Shown piece by piece: positions 25,486 through 32,948 of a stretch of 35,768 nt of DNA (position 1 is its first letter; every line of letters begins with the position of its first letter). The DNA comes from Clostridia bacterium (GTDB lineage Bacteria; Bacillota; Clostridia; Oscillospirales; Acutalibacteraceae). The position numbers were made by a program, and so were the translations under genes. Where the stretch lies: NCBI GenBank assembly GCA_017430145.1, contig JAFRNP010000110.1:1-35768 (forward strand), given 5' to 3'. Below the pieces are notes generated by a model. The model did not search any database. It was given only the letters and a program-made list of their open reading frames with translations, and was not told the DNA's origin.

Positions 25486-26952
25486 ATGGTTTTTTCAAGC
25501 TTGATTTTTCTGCTCGCGTTTCTTCCGCTGAATCTGATCTGCTATTTCTGCGTCGGAAAGCTGCAGGCGCGCAACGTGGTATTGCTGGTTTTCTCCCTGA
25601 TCTTTTACGCCTGGGGGGAGCCTGTTTACGTGCTGATATTGCTCGGCATGTCCTTTGCCTGCTGGTGGTTTTCGCAAAAGATCTCCGCCGCGCGCTCGGC
25701 GCCCGAAAAAAAACGCTGGCTGATGTGGGCGGTGATCGTGTGCCTCGGCACGATCGGGATCTTTAAGTATACCGGCTTTTTCGTGCAGAACCTGAATTTG
25801 CTGCCGTTTGTCAATCTGCCGGTGCCGCAGATCGGGCTGCCGATCGGTATCTCTTTCTATACCTTCCAGCTCCTGACCTACGTCGTAGACGTTTACCGCG
25901 GCGACGTGCCCGCGCAGAAATATTACTGGAAGGTTCTGCTGTACGCAGGGCTGTTCCATCAGTGCGTGGCGGGCCCCATCGTGCGCTACGGCGATATCGA
26001 AAATGAATTGACCGAACGCAAGTCCGACTTAAAATCCGTCTATACCGGCACGAACCGTTTTATTATCGGGCTAGCGAAAAAGTCGGTGCTGGCAAACAGC
26101 TGCGGGGCGCTTGTGGACACGCTGCTGCTGTCGGACGCCCAGATCGGCGACGCTTCGCTTCTGGCCCAGAACCTTGCGACGCTGCAGGGCCGCAGCGCGC
26201 TGACCCTGTGGATGGGCATGGCGTTTTATATGCTGCAGATCTATCTGGACTTTTCCGCTTATTCCGACATGGCGATCGGGATGGGGCTGATCTGCGGGCT
26301 GCATTACAAAGAGAATTTCAGATACCCCTATACGGCGGACAGCATCACCGATTTCTGGCGGCGCTGGCACATATCGCTCGGCACCTTCTTCCGCGATTAC
26401 GTCTACATCCCCCTGGGCGGCAACCGGCGCGGGCAGCTGCGCACCTACCTCAATATGTTCATCGTCTGGGCGCTGACGGGCCTGTGGCACGGCGCAAGCT
26501 GGAACTTCGTGCTGTGGGGGCTGTATTTCTTCGTCTTTTTGGTGCTCGAAAAGGCCTTCCTCGGCAAGCTGCTCCAAAAGACCCAGGTCGTCAAACACGT
26601 ATATCTGATCGCGATCGTGTTCTTCGGCTGGATCTTCTTCCGCTTTACCAAAATGCCGCTGGTGACGGCGGTGTTCAGCGGCATGTTCTGCCATAACGGC
26701 AACCCGTTCTGGACGTACGTGTCCCGTCAGTTCGCGTTCAAGTACCTGCTGTTCTTTATCCTGTGCTGCGTCGGCTGTACGCCGCTGGCAGCCAACGCGA
26801 TCAGATGGCTGCACGTAAAGGCGCGTCGGGACCGCCGTTTTGCCGTCGCCCAAAAGATCGTCCTGATCGCGGGGCCCTGCCTGCTGCTGATCCTGTCCGT
26901 GCTGGCGCTGGTCGGCGATTCCTACAACCCCTTCCTGTATTTCCAGTTTTGA
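25486..26952 (+). CDS. MBOAT family O-acyltransferase (AlgI/DltB-like)
   Basis: A 488-residue polytopic membrane protein that passes acyl groups, usually acetyl, across the membrane to a surface polysaccharide. It opens MVFSSLIFLLAFLPLNL, the family start. The core motif is present: IYLDFSAYSDMAIGMG, FRYPYTADSITDFWRRWHISLG (His295), FFRDYVYIPLGGNR and the catalytic WHG (His335) in LTGLWHGASWNF. About ten hydrophobic segments are visible. The ATG at 25486 was chosen over longer in-frame options because the promoter lies across the upstream stretch; its ribosome site (GAGAG) is weak. It is followed 11 nt later by the DHHW gene, the usual AlgI-AlgJ/X type pair. Confidence 0.93.
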   Translation: MVFSSLIFLLAFLPLNLICYFCVGKLQARNVVLLVFSLIFYAWGEPVYVLILLGMSFACWWFSQKISAARSAPEKKRWLMWAVIVCLGTIGIFKYTGFFVQNLNLLPFVNLPVPQIGLPIGISFYTFQLLTYVVDVYRGDVPAQKYYWKVLLYAGLFHQCVAGPIVRYGDIENELTERKSDLKSVYTGTNRFIIGLAKKSVLANSCGALVDTLLLSDAQIGDASLLAQNLATLQGRSALTLWMGMAFYMLQIYLDFSAYSDMAIGMGLICGLHYKENFRYPYTADSITDFWRRWHISLGTFFRDYVYIPLGGNRRGQLRTYLNMFIVWALTGLWHGASWNFVLWGLYFFVFLVLEKAFLGKLLQKTQVVKHVYLIAIVFFGWIFFRFTKMPLVTAVFSGMFCHNGNPFWTYVSRQFAFKYLLFFILCCVGCTPLAANAIRWLHVKARRDRRFAVAQKIVLIAGPCLLLILSVLALVGDSYNPFLYFQF

Positions 26953-26963
26953 GGTGACGTGCT

Positions 26964-28637
26964 GTGGATTACGATATCGATTATTTTCTCGAAAACAACG
27001 ACAGAAAAAAAACCGGCGACGCAGACAAGGCTTCTGCGCCGCGGGGCAGGCAGGCGCGTCGTCCTTTGCAGAAAAAAACGGACGCCTCCCGCCCGGCCCT
27101 TTCCCGTTCTTCCGCAGACCGCACCGCCGGTACGCGCACGGCTGCGGACAGGGAGCCGGACGGCAGCCGCGCTGCATCCGAACGCCCGGCGTATAGGCAG
27201 ACGTCCGCAAACCGTCCGATCCTGACGCGGCCGTCGGAGGATCCCACCGCCGGGAACCGTTCGGCGGCGGATCGTCCTTCGGAGAGAGAGTCGGCGGCGA
27301 AACGCGCCGCCAAAAAGGAAGCCGCGCGCATCCGCCTTCTGTCGGTGATCTGCGCAGGCGGTCTGCTGCTGGTCATGAGCGTTATTTCCATGATCCTGCC
27401 GCTGCGCCCGACGGAGTCGCAGCGTGAAAAGCGCAAGCTTGCCGAATTTCCGGCGTTTTCCGTTAAAACGCTCTTCTCCGGCGACTATTTCGCCGATATC
27501 GGCACCTGGTATTCCGATACGATGCCCGGGCGCGACACGCTGATCTCCATCAACTCTTTCCTGCAGAATATCCTCGGCACAGCAACGGTCCAGTCGGGCT
27601 TCAACGAGGCCGTGCGCAACGAGATCCCGGACGCGCCGGCGGCGCAGCCGGCGACCCTGCCGGCGGAACCGGAGACCGATGCGCCGGCAAGCGAGGAGAC
27701 GACGGCAGGCTATGAAGAGGTCACTGACGACCCCAACGCCCCGGCGCCGATCGTGCAGAAATTCAACGGCGTTTTCGTGGTGGACGGCGCCGCCTACGAA
27801 TACTACGATTTCGTTCAGGAGTCTGCCGACAACTACGCCGCCGCCATCAACACGACCGCTGCAAAGCTCAGCGGCAAGGCGACGGTCTACGGCCTTGTGA
27901 TCCCCACCAGCACCGGTATCATCCCGCCGAAAAAAGTGCGGGACGAGAACTCCGACGATCAGCAAAAGGCGATCTCTTACATTGAATCCGCCCTGTCGCC
28001 GGAGGTCAAACGCGTCAGCATCTACGAGCCGTTGATGGCGCACCGGGACGAATATATCTATTTCCGCACGGACCACCACTGGACGGCGCTGGGCGCATAT
28101 TACGCCTACGAGGCCTTCTGCGGCGTCAAGGGCGTTACGCCCGTGGCGCTGGAGGCGTGCGAGAAAAAGACCTTTGACGGCTTCCTCGGGACCTTCTACA
28201 ACGAAACCGGGGGCAACCCGGAACTGGCGAGAAACCCCGACGTGGTAGACGCCTACACGCCGCCCGGAGAGTACTCCATGGATATCCCGGGGGAGGGACT
28301 GTACGGGATCGATATGATCTACGACGAGAGCTTCAGCAGCGCGAACCTGAAATACAGCGCGTTTATCTGGGGCGACAACCCGCTTACGATCATCGAGGAC
28401 AAGGCCAAGGAGACGGGGGAGAGCTGCCTTGTGGTCAAGGAGAGCTTCGGCAACGCGCTGGTGCCGTTCATCGCCGCGAACTACAAGTACGTTTACGTGA
28501 TGGATTACCGTTACGGCAGCGAGTCGATCGTATCGCTGGTAAACGAGAAGGGGATCGACGACGTGATCTTTGCAAACAACATTTCCATGACCCGTTCGGC
28601 GGATCTGATCCGGACGATGATCAACCGGATCGGCTGA
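26964..28637 (+). CDS. DHHW-motif (AlgX/AlgJ-like) acetylation partner protein
   Basis: A 557-residue single-pass protein starting at GTG with GAGGTGA 6 nt upstream. The cytoplasmic N-terminus (about 1-122) is rich in Arg, Ala, Ser and Pro with TAGxRxAADR repeats. A membrane helix follows (about 125-147). The outside part has the SGNH-like acetyltransferase features of this family: the FSGDYFADIGTWYSDTMPG lead-in and the D370-H371-H372-W373 motif (FRTDHHWTALGAYYAYEAF). A later block contains VVKESFGNALVPF, holding the likely Ser nucleophile. It probably receives acyl groups from the MBOAT protein and puts them on an exported polymer. The polymer is unknown. Confidence 0.88.
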   Translation: MDYDIDYFLENNDRKKTGDADKASAPRGRQARRPLQKKTDASRPALSRSSADRTAGTRTAADREPDGSRAASERPAYRQTSANRPILTRPSEDPTAGNRSAADRPSERESAAKRAAKKEAARIRLLSVICAGGLLLVMSVISMILPLRPTESQREKRKLAEFPAFSVKTLFSGDYFADIGTWYSDTMPGRDTLISINSFLQNILGTATVQSGFNEAVRNEIPDAPAAQPATLPAEPETDAPASEETTAGYEEVTDDPNAPAPIVQKFNGVFVVDGAAYEYYDFVQESADNYAAAINTTAAKLSGKATVYGLVIPTSTGIIPPKKVRDENSDDQQKAISYIESALSPEVKRVSIYEPLMAHRDEYIYFRTDHHWTALGAYYAYEAFCGVKGVTPVALEACEKKTFDGFLGTFYNETGGNPELARNPDVVDAYTPPGEYSMDIPGEGLYGIDMIYDESFSSANLKYSAFIWGDNPLTIIEDKAKETGESCLVVKESFGNALVPFIAANYKYVYVMDYRYGSESIVSLVNEKGIDDVIFANNISMTRSADLIRTMINRIG

Positions 28638-28990
28638 GATCCGGATCTGCAGGGTCTTAAACGCGAAACAGCGGCTTCGGCAGGGGCGCTCCCTTCCGAA
28701 GCCGTATTTCTGTTCTTTATAAAAGCAAGGACGTCGGCGCATTCCTCCAAAAGACGGATGACGGGCGACGTCAGCCTTTCGACCGCTTCCTGCGCGTTTT
28801 CGGCGGCGCCGGCGCTGCCGTGCCACAGCTGCTCGTTCTCCCTTGCGGCGATATCCACGCTTGCCGCAAGCGTAAACGCGGCGAAAAGAAGAACGTGAAC
28901 GGAAAAACAGGCGGCAAACAGCCGTTTCAGTGAAAACGGCGCGCGCACGGCACGGCGGCGCCTCCGGTTTTTGCGGTGTGATCCTTTCAT
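28511..28990 (-). CDS. Hypothetical small membrane-anchored protein
   Basis: A 159-codon ORF that I do not recognise. It has a very basic N-terminus (MKGSHRKNRRRRRAVRAPF), one hydrophobic helix (about 24-46, ending in AASVDIAARE) and a helical outside part (AAENAQEAVERL and LLEECADVLAFIK). A ribosome site AAAGGAAG lies about 9 nt before the ATG, which supports translation. The last 42 codons run antisense into the 3' end of the DHHW gene and through its terminator, so the C-terminal third is doubtful. It follows spoIIP by 81 bp on the same strand and might be expressed in sporulation. A CATACTATATAAT run upstream could serve as a -10 element, but no matching -35 is seen. Confidence 0.45.
   Translation of the reverse strand: MKGSHRKNRRRRRAVRAPFSLKRLFAACFSVHVLLFAAFTLAASVDIAARENEQLWHGSAGAAENAQEAVERLTSPVIRLLEECADVLAFIKNRNTASEGSAPAEAAVSRLRPCRSGSQPIRLIIVRIRSAERVMEMLFAKITSSIPFSFTSDTIDSLP
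28672..28718 (+). terminator. Probable terminator of the MBOAT-DHHW operon
   Basis: CGGCTTCGG (28672-28680) pairs with CCGAAGCCG (28696-28704), continued inside by AGGG/CCCT. The T-rich run after it (TATTTCTGTTCTTT) is interrupted, so termination may be partial. It lies within the reading frame of the minus-strand ORF at 28511-28990. Confidence 0.6.
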
Positions 28991-29071
28991 TCCGGCATAC
29001 TTCCTTTAAATATTTTAACATTATATAGTATGTATTCCATTCCGACGCTGCGTTAAAATACAGGATGTATG

Positions 29072-30163
29072 TTATGCGTCGTCGATCAGGTCCGCCAGCG
29101 CCGCTGCAAGAAGCCTTCCGGCGTAGATCGCTTCCTCCAGCGTGTTGGCGTCGCTGCCGATCTCCAGCAGCAGGGAACAGGGACAGATATCCATATTGTA
29201 TTTCCGCGGGCAGAAATACAGCGGCCTCATCAGTCCCGGCGCGGCAGCTTCGGCGTATTCCTGAAGCCTGAGCGCGAAACGGAGATTGTCTTCCCAGTCC
29301 GGAAAACCGGTGATGCCGCTGTCCTCGGCGCCCGAAATGATCATGATCTGCGCCGCTTTTTTGCCGCCGATCCTGGCGGCGGGTTTCCCCATGACGTCTT
29401 CGTCGTAAAAGAAGGCGTCCCGGTGGACGTCCAGCACGATGCGGATCGTCGGATACTGCGCCAGGATCTTTTCGATCCCTATGCGGGAGCGCGCGTAAGC
29501 GCCGTTATAGCTTTCGTCGTAAACGGCAGTGTCGTGGATACAGCCGATCCCCCGTGCCTCCAGCGCGGTGCAGATCTCGCTGCCCACGCGTACCACACCC
29601 TGTTCGGGATCCTGTGTGCGGGTCGGGTATTCCTTGTAAAAATACCCGTTGTCAAGCGTCAGGTAAGATTCCGACGTGTGGGTGTGAAAGATCAGGACCG
29701 CGGGCGCCGACCTGTCCGCCGGATCCAGAACGGGGCCTTCTTCAAGCAGCTGTCTGAGATCCGGATGCAGGGAGGTGGTGTTTTTGATACGGATATTCCC
29801 GACGGTATCCGTCGCGCCTGCGCTATGCATATCGCTCTCTTTGACGGTACCGGCGGGTGTGAGCGTTCCGGTTTTCTCCCGCATCTCCGCCTGCGCCTGC
29901 AGAACGTCTGCGGGCGTTGAAGCCAAATCGGCTGCAGAAGGCGGGTCGGAAGACGGTTCCTGAACGGGAGCCGTCGTTTCCGTTTCCGGCGTCGGGGAGA
30001 CTGACGGGTCCTCGGCGCCGATCGGCGGCAGCTGCTGCCGTGTGTCAATAAAGCGATGGACGCCCTCCGTCAGGCGGCGGCTGTTCGGCAGGATCAGCGT
30101 GCAGGTGATAAGCAGGCAGAGGCCTGCGGCCAGCAGATCGGCGACGCCCTTACGGTCACGCAA
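29072..30163 (-). CDS. spoIIP: Stage II sporulation protein P (peptidoglycan hydrolase)
   Basis: SpoIIP is the amidase/endopeptidase of the SpoIIDMP engulfment machine in the mother cell. The protein has 363 residues from a TTG start (30161-30163) with GGAGG 8 nt upstream. It has an N-terminal membrane helix (about 7-26) and a Pro/Thr/Glu-rich linker. The catalytic domain holds the zinc-site motifs: VLIFHTHTSESY (H160, E165), the GIGCIHD motif (H210) and IVLDVHRDAF (H247). These match the family exactly. It lies downstream of gpr on the same strand, as in Bacillus subtilis, with 150 bp between them. Confidence 0.93.
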   Translation of the reverse strand: MRDRKGVADLLAAGLCLLITCTLILPNSRRLTEGVHRFIDTRQQLPPIGAEDPSVSPTPETETTAPVQEPSSDPPSAADLASTPADVLQAQAEMREKTGTLTPAGTVKESDMHSAGATDTVGNIRIKNTTSLHPDLRQLLEEGPVLDPADRSAPAVLIFHTHTSESYLTLDNGYFYKEYPTRTQDPEQGVVRVGSEICTALEARGIGCIHDTAVYDESYNGAYARSRIGIEKILAQYPTIRIVLDVHRDAFFYDEDVMGKPAARIGGKKAAQIMIISGAEDSGITGFPDWEDNLRFALRLQEYAEAAAPGLMRPLYFCPRKYNMDICPCSLLLEIGSDANTLEEAIYAGRLLAAALADLIDDA

Positions 30164-30280
30164 GCCGGGGGCCTCCGCTTTTCTGTAAACGGCATAAACG
30201 GTTTTCCGTCCCGAACCTGTTCTGTCGTCTCCTGTCCATACGCACGCCCCGTTTGTAACCTTTTCTTTGAAAAGATATGC

Positions 30281-30305
30281 AAAACCGGCGGCGGATATGC
30301 GCCGG
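30281..30305 (-). terminator. Weak hairpin after gpr
   Basis: Minus-strand CCGGCG and CGCCGG arms (30300-30305 and 30285-30290) with a 9-nt loop are followed by only T4. It could attenuate transcription between gpr and spoIIP. Confidence 0.3.
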
Positions 30306-30313
30306 GCGGGGCT

Positions 30314-31180
30314 TTACATCAGTCCCAGCAGCTCGTCGGGGGAAAGCCGGTCCTGCAGCGCGCAGTTCACGGCAAGCGCCAGAAGACGCGAGGCGTTGTC
30401 GATCAGCGTGTCGATATCCCGCGGGGTGACCATCATCCCGGCGTATTCGCTGCCCGGGTCTGCGCCGGAGGCCGTGCCGGTCACGTCGGCGGCTACGGAC
30501 AGCGCGTCCACCACCGTCGGCACGCCCACGGCGATCACGGGCACGCCGAGGGTCTCCCGGTTGAGGGCGCGGCGGGCGTTGCCGACGCCGGCGCCCGGCT
30601 CGATGCCGGCGTCGCTGAGCTGTACGGTATTCGCAAGGCGCGTCACGCTCCCGGCGGCAAGCGCGTCCACCGCAACGACGGCGGCGGGCTTCACCCGTCG
30701 GCAGACGCTTTCGATCAGCTCCTGCGCCTCAAGCCCGGTCTGTCCCGTGACGCCGGGGGCGACTGCGGTCACCTCCCGCAGGGCAGGCATCTGCAGCTGC
30801 CGTCTCGTTTTTTCGTCGATATGCCGCGTCGCAAAGATCATGGCGGCGCATTTTGGACCGAGCGCATCGGGCGTGATCGCTGGGTTCCCGAGTCCCGTCA
30901 CCAGTACGCCGCCGCTCTTTGGCAGCAAAGATCGCAGCGCGTCCTTAACGGCGGTCAACCGGTCGTCGCAAAGGACCCTTGCGTCCGGGAACCGGTCGGT
31001 GCGCACCGTAAAATACGTGCCCATCGGTTTGCCGAGCGCCTTTGCGCCTTCGGGGGCAGTCACGCGGATCCGGGTCACTGTGCAGTTTTCATATCGGCGC
31101 TCCCCGGTCTCGATGCCCGGGACCGGCCCCGGGATCTTTGCCTGCCGTTCGATCGCAAGGTCCGTACGGATCTCCCGCAT
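30314..31180 (-). CDS. gpr: Germination protease GPR
   Basis: GPR (peptidase family A25) degrades small acid-soluble spore proteins at germination. The protein has 288 residues from the ATG at 31180 (MREIRTDLAIE), which has AAAGGAGGG upstream; a longer in-frame start would lie before that site. Family blocks are visible: RTDLAIE, LVTGLGNPAITPDALGPK, VTGQTGLEAQELIESV, VVAVDALAAGS and TVQLSDAGIEPGAGVGN, then GVPTVVDA and MMVTPRDID. The protein starts only four residues before RTDLAIE, so the propeptide known from Bacillus GPR (15-16 residues) is missing or much shortened. A rpsT gene reads divergently, as in other Firmicutes. Confidence 0.95.
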   Translation of the reverse strand: MREIRTDLAIERQAKIPGPVPGIETGERRYENCTVTRIRVTAPEGAKALGKPMGTYFTVRTDRFPDARVLCDDRLTAVKDALRSLLPKSGGVLVTGLGNPAITPDALGPKCAAMIFATRHIDEKTRRQLQMPALREVTAVAPGVTGQTGLEAQELIESVCRRVKPAAVVAVDALAAGSVTRLANTVQLSDAGIEPGAGVGNARRALNRETLGVPVIAVGVPTVVDALSVAADVTGTASGADPGSEYAGMMVTPRDIDTLIDNASRLLALAVNCALQDRLSPDELLGLM

Positions 31181-31232
31181 ATTGCGCCCTCCTTTTTCGG
31201 TTTTCTGCAGCATTATTCTGCCGTTCTGCCGC

Positions 31233-31261
31233 CAGTATGGACCGGTTCTGAGAAAATATGC
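31233..31261 (-). promoter_or_regulatory. Candidate sigma-G (forespore) promoter of gpr
   Basis: Minus strand: GCATA (31257-31261), 17 bp, CATACTG (31233-31239), close to the sigma-G pattern GHATR and CATNHTA. It gives a start near 31226, 46 nt before the gpr ATG. Forespore expression is expected for gpr. Confidence 0.45.
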
Positions 31262-31291
31262 TTCAAAAAGCAGAAATTCATAAAAAAACTA

Positions 31292-31325
31292 TTGCATTTA
31301 TTCTGAATCCGTGATAACATATAGT
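31292..31325 (+). promoter_or_regulatory. Promoter region of rpsT
   Basis: TTGCAT (31292-31297) is followed after 17 bp by TAACAT (31315-31320), with an alternative TATAGT at 31320-31325. The exact -10 is not certain. It precedes rpsT by about 55 bp. Confidence 0.55.
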
Positions 31326-31380
31326 AACGTGTAAAGAAATTTACCGATTATTTTTATTTTCTGAACAGGAGGTGATACCC

Positions 31381-31644
31381 ATGCCCAATATCAAATCTGC
31401 GAAAAAGCGTGTGCTTGTGAACAAGACGAAGGCTGCGCGCAATAAGTCGAATATGTCCGCGCTGCGTACGGCGATCAAAAAGGCGAATATCGCCATCACC
31501 GTGAATGCCGCCGACAAGGAGACGGTCGTCAAGAACGCGATCGTCAAAATCGACAAGGCTGCTGCGAAAGGTCTGATCCACAAGAACAATGCCGCCCGCA
31601 AAAAGTCCAAGCTTGTGTCGAATCTCAATAAGTCGAACGCCTGA
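31381..31644 (+). CDS. rpsT: 30S ribosomal protein S20
   Basis: An 87-residue, very basic helical protein of the small subunit that binds 16S rRNA early in assembly. The sequence MPNIKSAKKRVLVNKTKAAR, then KSNMSALRTAIKKA and the terminal AAKGLIHKNNAARKKSKL, is typical S20. The ATG at 31381 has a perfect AGGAGGTGAT ribosome site; the GTG at 31372 belongs to that site and is not the start. It is divergent from gpr, a common Firmicutes arrangement. Confidence 0.98.
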   Translation: MPNIKSAKKRVLVNKTKAARNKSNMSALRTAIKKANIAITVNAADKETVVKNAIVKIDKAAAKGLIHKNNAARKKSKLVSNLNKSNA

Positions 31645-31748
31645 GCTGTTCGCATCCGGCCGTGACCCGGGCCGGAGTTTTGCCGGCGGATAAACGGACC
31701 GTGTTCAACCGTTTGTCCCCGCCAACTAAAGAAAGGACGGAATTATCA

Positions 31749-31946
31749 ATGGAAAAAGAGAAAAAGTGCACAGTCGCAAAGGTTCTGAAAGTTATCTCCA
31801 TCATTCTTGCGGTCGCCGCCGCCATCGCCGGCGTCTGCGTGATCGTCAAAAAGATCGCAGAGAAGAAGCAGCTTGAGACTTCCGATGAGGAAAACTACGT
31901 TTCCTGCTCCTGCGAAGAGGAGTTCTCTTCCGAAACGATCGCCTGA
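31749..31946 (+). CDS. Small single-pass membrane protein, acidic cysteine-bearing tail
   Basis: A 65-residue protein I do not recognise. It starts MEKEKKCTVAKVLKVIS at 31749, with AAAGGA upstream; a longer in-frame ORF from 31662 lacks a ribosome site. One membrane helix (about 14-33, VISIILAVAAAIAGVCVIVK) is followed by KKIAEKKQ and an acidic tail ending CSCEEEFSSETIA. It lies 104 bp after rpsT and shares its terminator, so it is likely co-transcribed. Confidence 0.65.
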   Translation: MEKEKKCTVAKVLKVISIILAVAAAIAGVCVIVKKIAEKKQLETSDEENYVSCSCEEEFSSETIA

Positions 31947-31983
31947 GGCGCGTATCTGCAGACAAAACCGTCATTTTTCGCAG

Positions 31984-32016
31984 AAAAAAAACAGGGCGCG
32001 GACGCCCTGTTTTTTA
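31984..32016. terminator. Intrinsic terminator after rpsT and the small membrane protein
   Basis: ACAGGGCG (31991-31998) pairs with CGCCCTGT (32003-32010) across a 4-nt loop. It is flanked by A7 before and T5 after, so it can work in both directions. Confidence 0.92.
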
Positions 32017-32025
32017 TTGTATAGG

Positions 32026-32117
32026 AAACTGCTCGCGAAGTGAGCAGTTTGCATACAACAAGAAACACCTTTTCGCCCCCAAGATTGGGGGACGGGGGGT
32101 TGATATGCCGAAGGCAT
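32026..32117. repeat. Palindromic intergenic element with three hairpin modules
   Basis: Three inverted repeats in 92 bp of otherwise non-coding DNA: AAACTGCTC / GAGCAGTTT with a 7-nt spacer (32026-32050), CCCCC / GGGGG around AAGATT (32076-32090), and ATGCC / GGCAT with a GAA loop (32105-32117). The middle module has a right arm that extends as GGGGGACGGGGGGT, while the left arm reads ACCTTTTCGCCCCC, like a decayed partner. No ORF fits. It resembles the mosaic palindromes scattered through some clostridial genomes, but copies elsewhere cannot be tested here. Confidence 0.6.
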
Positions 32118-32205
32118 TTTCTTACATTCCGTTTTATATATACCTGCTGCCGCGCAAAAAAGCGGCGGCAAAGGCGGATCGCTTCGGTCCCGCGGGGCGC
32201 TGCCG

Positions 32206-32775
32206 TCAGATTTTTATGCCGAGCTCCCGGATCTTGTCCTGCAGCCGCAAAAAATCCTCAAAGCAGTCGCCTTTGTACTTCGGGTTGCGCAGCAGCGCCG
32301 CCGGGTGGAAGGTCCCCATAAAAAGCGTTCCCTTCCGGTCAAAAAAGATACCGTGCTCCTTTGTGACGCGGAAATCCGGGGAGATCAGCGTCATCGCGGC
32401 GATCCTGCCCACGCACACGATGATCTTCGGCCGCATGATCCTGAACTGCTCGCGCAGATAGGGCAGGCAGGCCTCGATCTCTTCCGGTTTCGGATCGCGG
32501 TTTTTCGGCGGGCGGCATTTGAGAATATTGGCGATATAGATGTTTTCTTTTCTGTCCAGGCCGACGCCGTTCAGGTACAGATCCAAAAGCTGTCCGCCTC
32601 TCCCGACGAACGGCTCGCCGCTCAGATCCTCGTTTTCGCCGGGCGCTTCGCCTACGAAAAGGATCTCCGCGTCCGGGTTGCCGACGCCGAATACGACGTT
32701 TGTCCGTGTCTCATGCAGGGGGCATTTTGTGCAGGTTTCACAAACACTGCGGCAGGGGGACAGGTCATTTTTCAT
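32206..32775 (-). CDS. Uracil-DNA glycosylase, family 4 (Fe-S type)
   Basis: A 189-residue type 4 glycosylase that removes uracil from DNA in base-excision repair. Motif 1 GEAPGENED and motif 2 FHPAALLRNP are both present. The iron-sulfur ligands are C14xxC17 in SVCETCTKCPLH (with neighbouring cysteines), C88 in ANILKCRPP and C104 in IEACLP. The family usually has four. Length is typical. The ORF cannot extend upstream because of a stop, yet no ribosome site lies at normal distance; GGAGGTGA is 30 nt upstream behind a perfect hairpin. It has its own promoter about 170 bp upstream, so the leader is long for such a gene. Confidence 0.93.
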   Translation of the reverse strand: MKNDLSPCRSVCETCTKCPLHETRTNVVFGVGNPDAEILFVGEAPGENEDLSGEPFVGRGGQLLDLYLNGVGLDRKENIYIANILKCRPPKNRDPKPEEIEACLPYLREQFRIMRPKIIVCVGRIAAMTLISPDFRVTKEHGIFFDRKGTLFMGTFHPAALLRNPKYKGDCFEDFLRLQDKIRELGIKI

Positions 32776-32803
32776 GATATTGATGAATTTTACGAAAATT
32801 CAT
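32765..32803 (-). CDS. Possible 12-codon leader peptide overlapping the udg start
   Basis: ATG at 32801-32803 follows GGAGGTGA at normal distance and opens MNFRKIHQYHEK, ending at TGA 32765-32767, out of frame with and just past the udg start. It might be translated and couple re-initiation at udg. Its ATG is inside the left arm of the hairpin at 32782-32804, so translation and hairpin folding would exclude each other. Evidence is positional only. Confidence 0.35.
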   Translation of the reverse strand: MNFRKIHQYHEK

Positions 32804-32813
32804 CTTCACCTCC
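32776..32813 (-). promoter_or_regulatory. Ribosome site plus perfect hairpin before udg
   Basis: In the mRNA: GGAGGUGA (32806-32813), one nt, a perfect 10-bp stem GAUGAAUUUU / AAAAUUCAUC with a 3-nt loop (32782-32804), six nt, then the udg AUG. With the stem closed, about 7 nt separate ribosome site and start; unfolded the distance is 30 nt. Confidence 0.6.
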
Positions 32814-32942
32814 GTTGAAAAAATTTTTAAAAATTGTTTAAAACTTACAAAATTATTTCACACAGGAAAAGCAGATTCTTGATTTTCACGAATGATTCTT
32901 TCCAAAAACGGAAAAAACCTGTGTAAAACCGCGGATTCTCCG
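32814..32942 (-). other. Non-coding leader of udg with a long-range inverted repeat
   Basis: About 130 nt between the predicted transcription start and the ribosome site. ACACAGG (32860-32866) and CCTGTGT (32918-32924) can pair around a TTTCC/GGAAA hairpin. The part nearest the gene is A/T-rich with no conserved box I can name. AAAACCG / CGGTTTT (32925-32931, 32941-32947) straddles the start point and could be an operator. Confidence 0.45.
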
Positions 32943-32948
32943 GTTTTC

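Noticed and set aside
26922..29021. Open frame of 699 codons on the minus strand across the DHHW gene.
   Set aside because: Arg/Gly/Val-rich shadow translation without motifs; the plus strand carries the DHHW motif and a ribosome site.
30164..30313. A sigma-E promoter for spoIIP (GCATATC and TTACAAA, minus strand).
   Set aside because: The match to the -10 consensus is poor and spacing is short; co-transcription with gpr is as likely, so no promoter is listed.
32855..32869. A 15-bp match to the lacZ leader/cloning-vector sequence (ATTTCACACAGGAAA).
   Set aside because: The match stops at both ends, no lac operator, lacZ or vector sequence follows, and the bases are part of an inverted repeat in the udg leader. 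Taken as chance.
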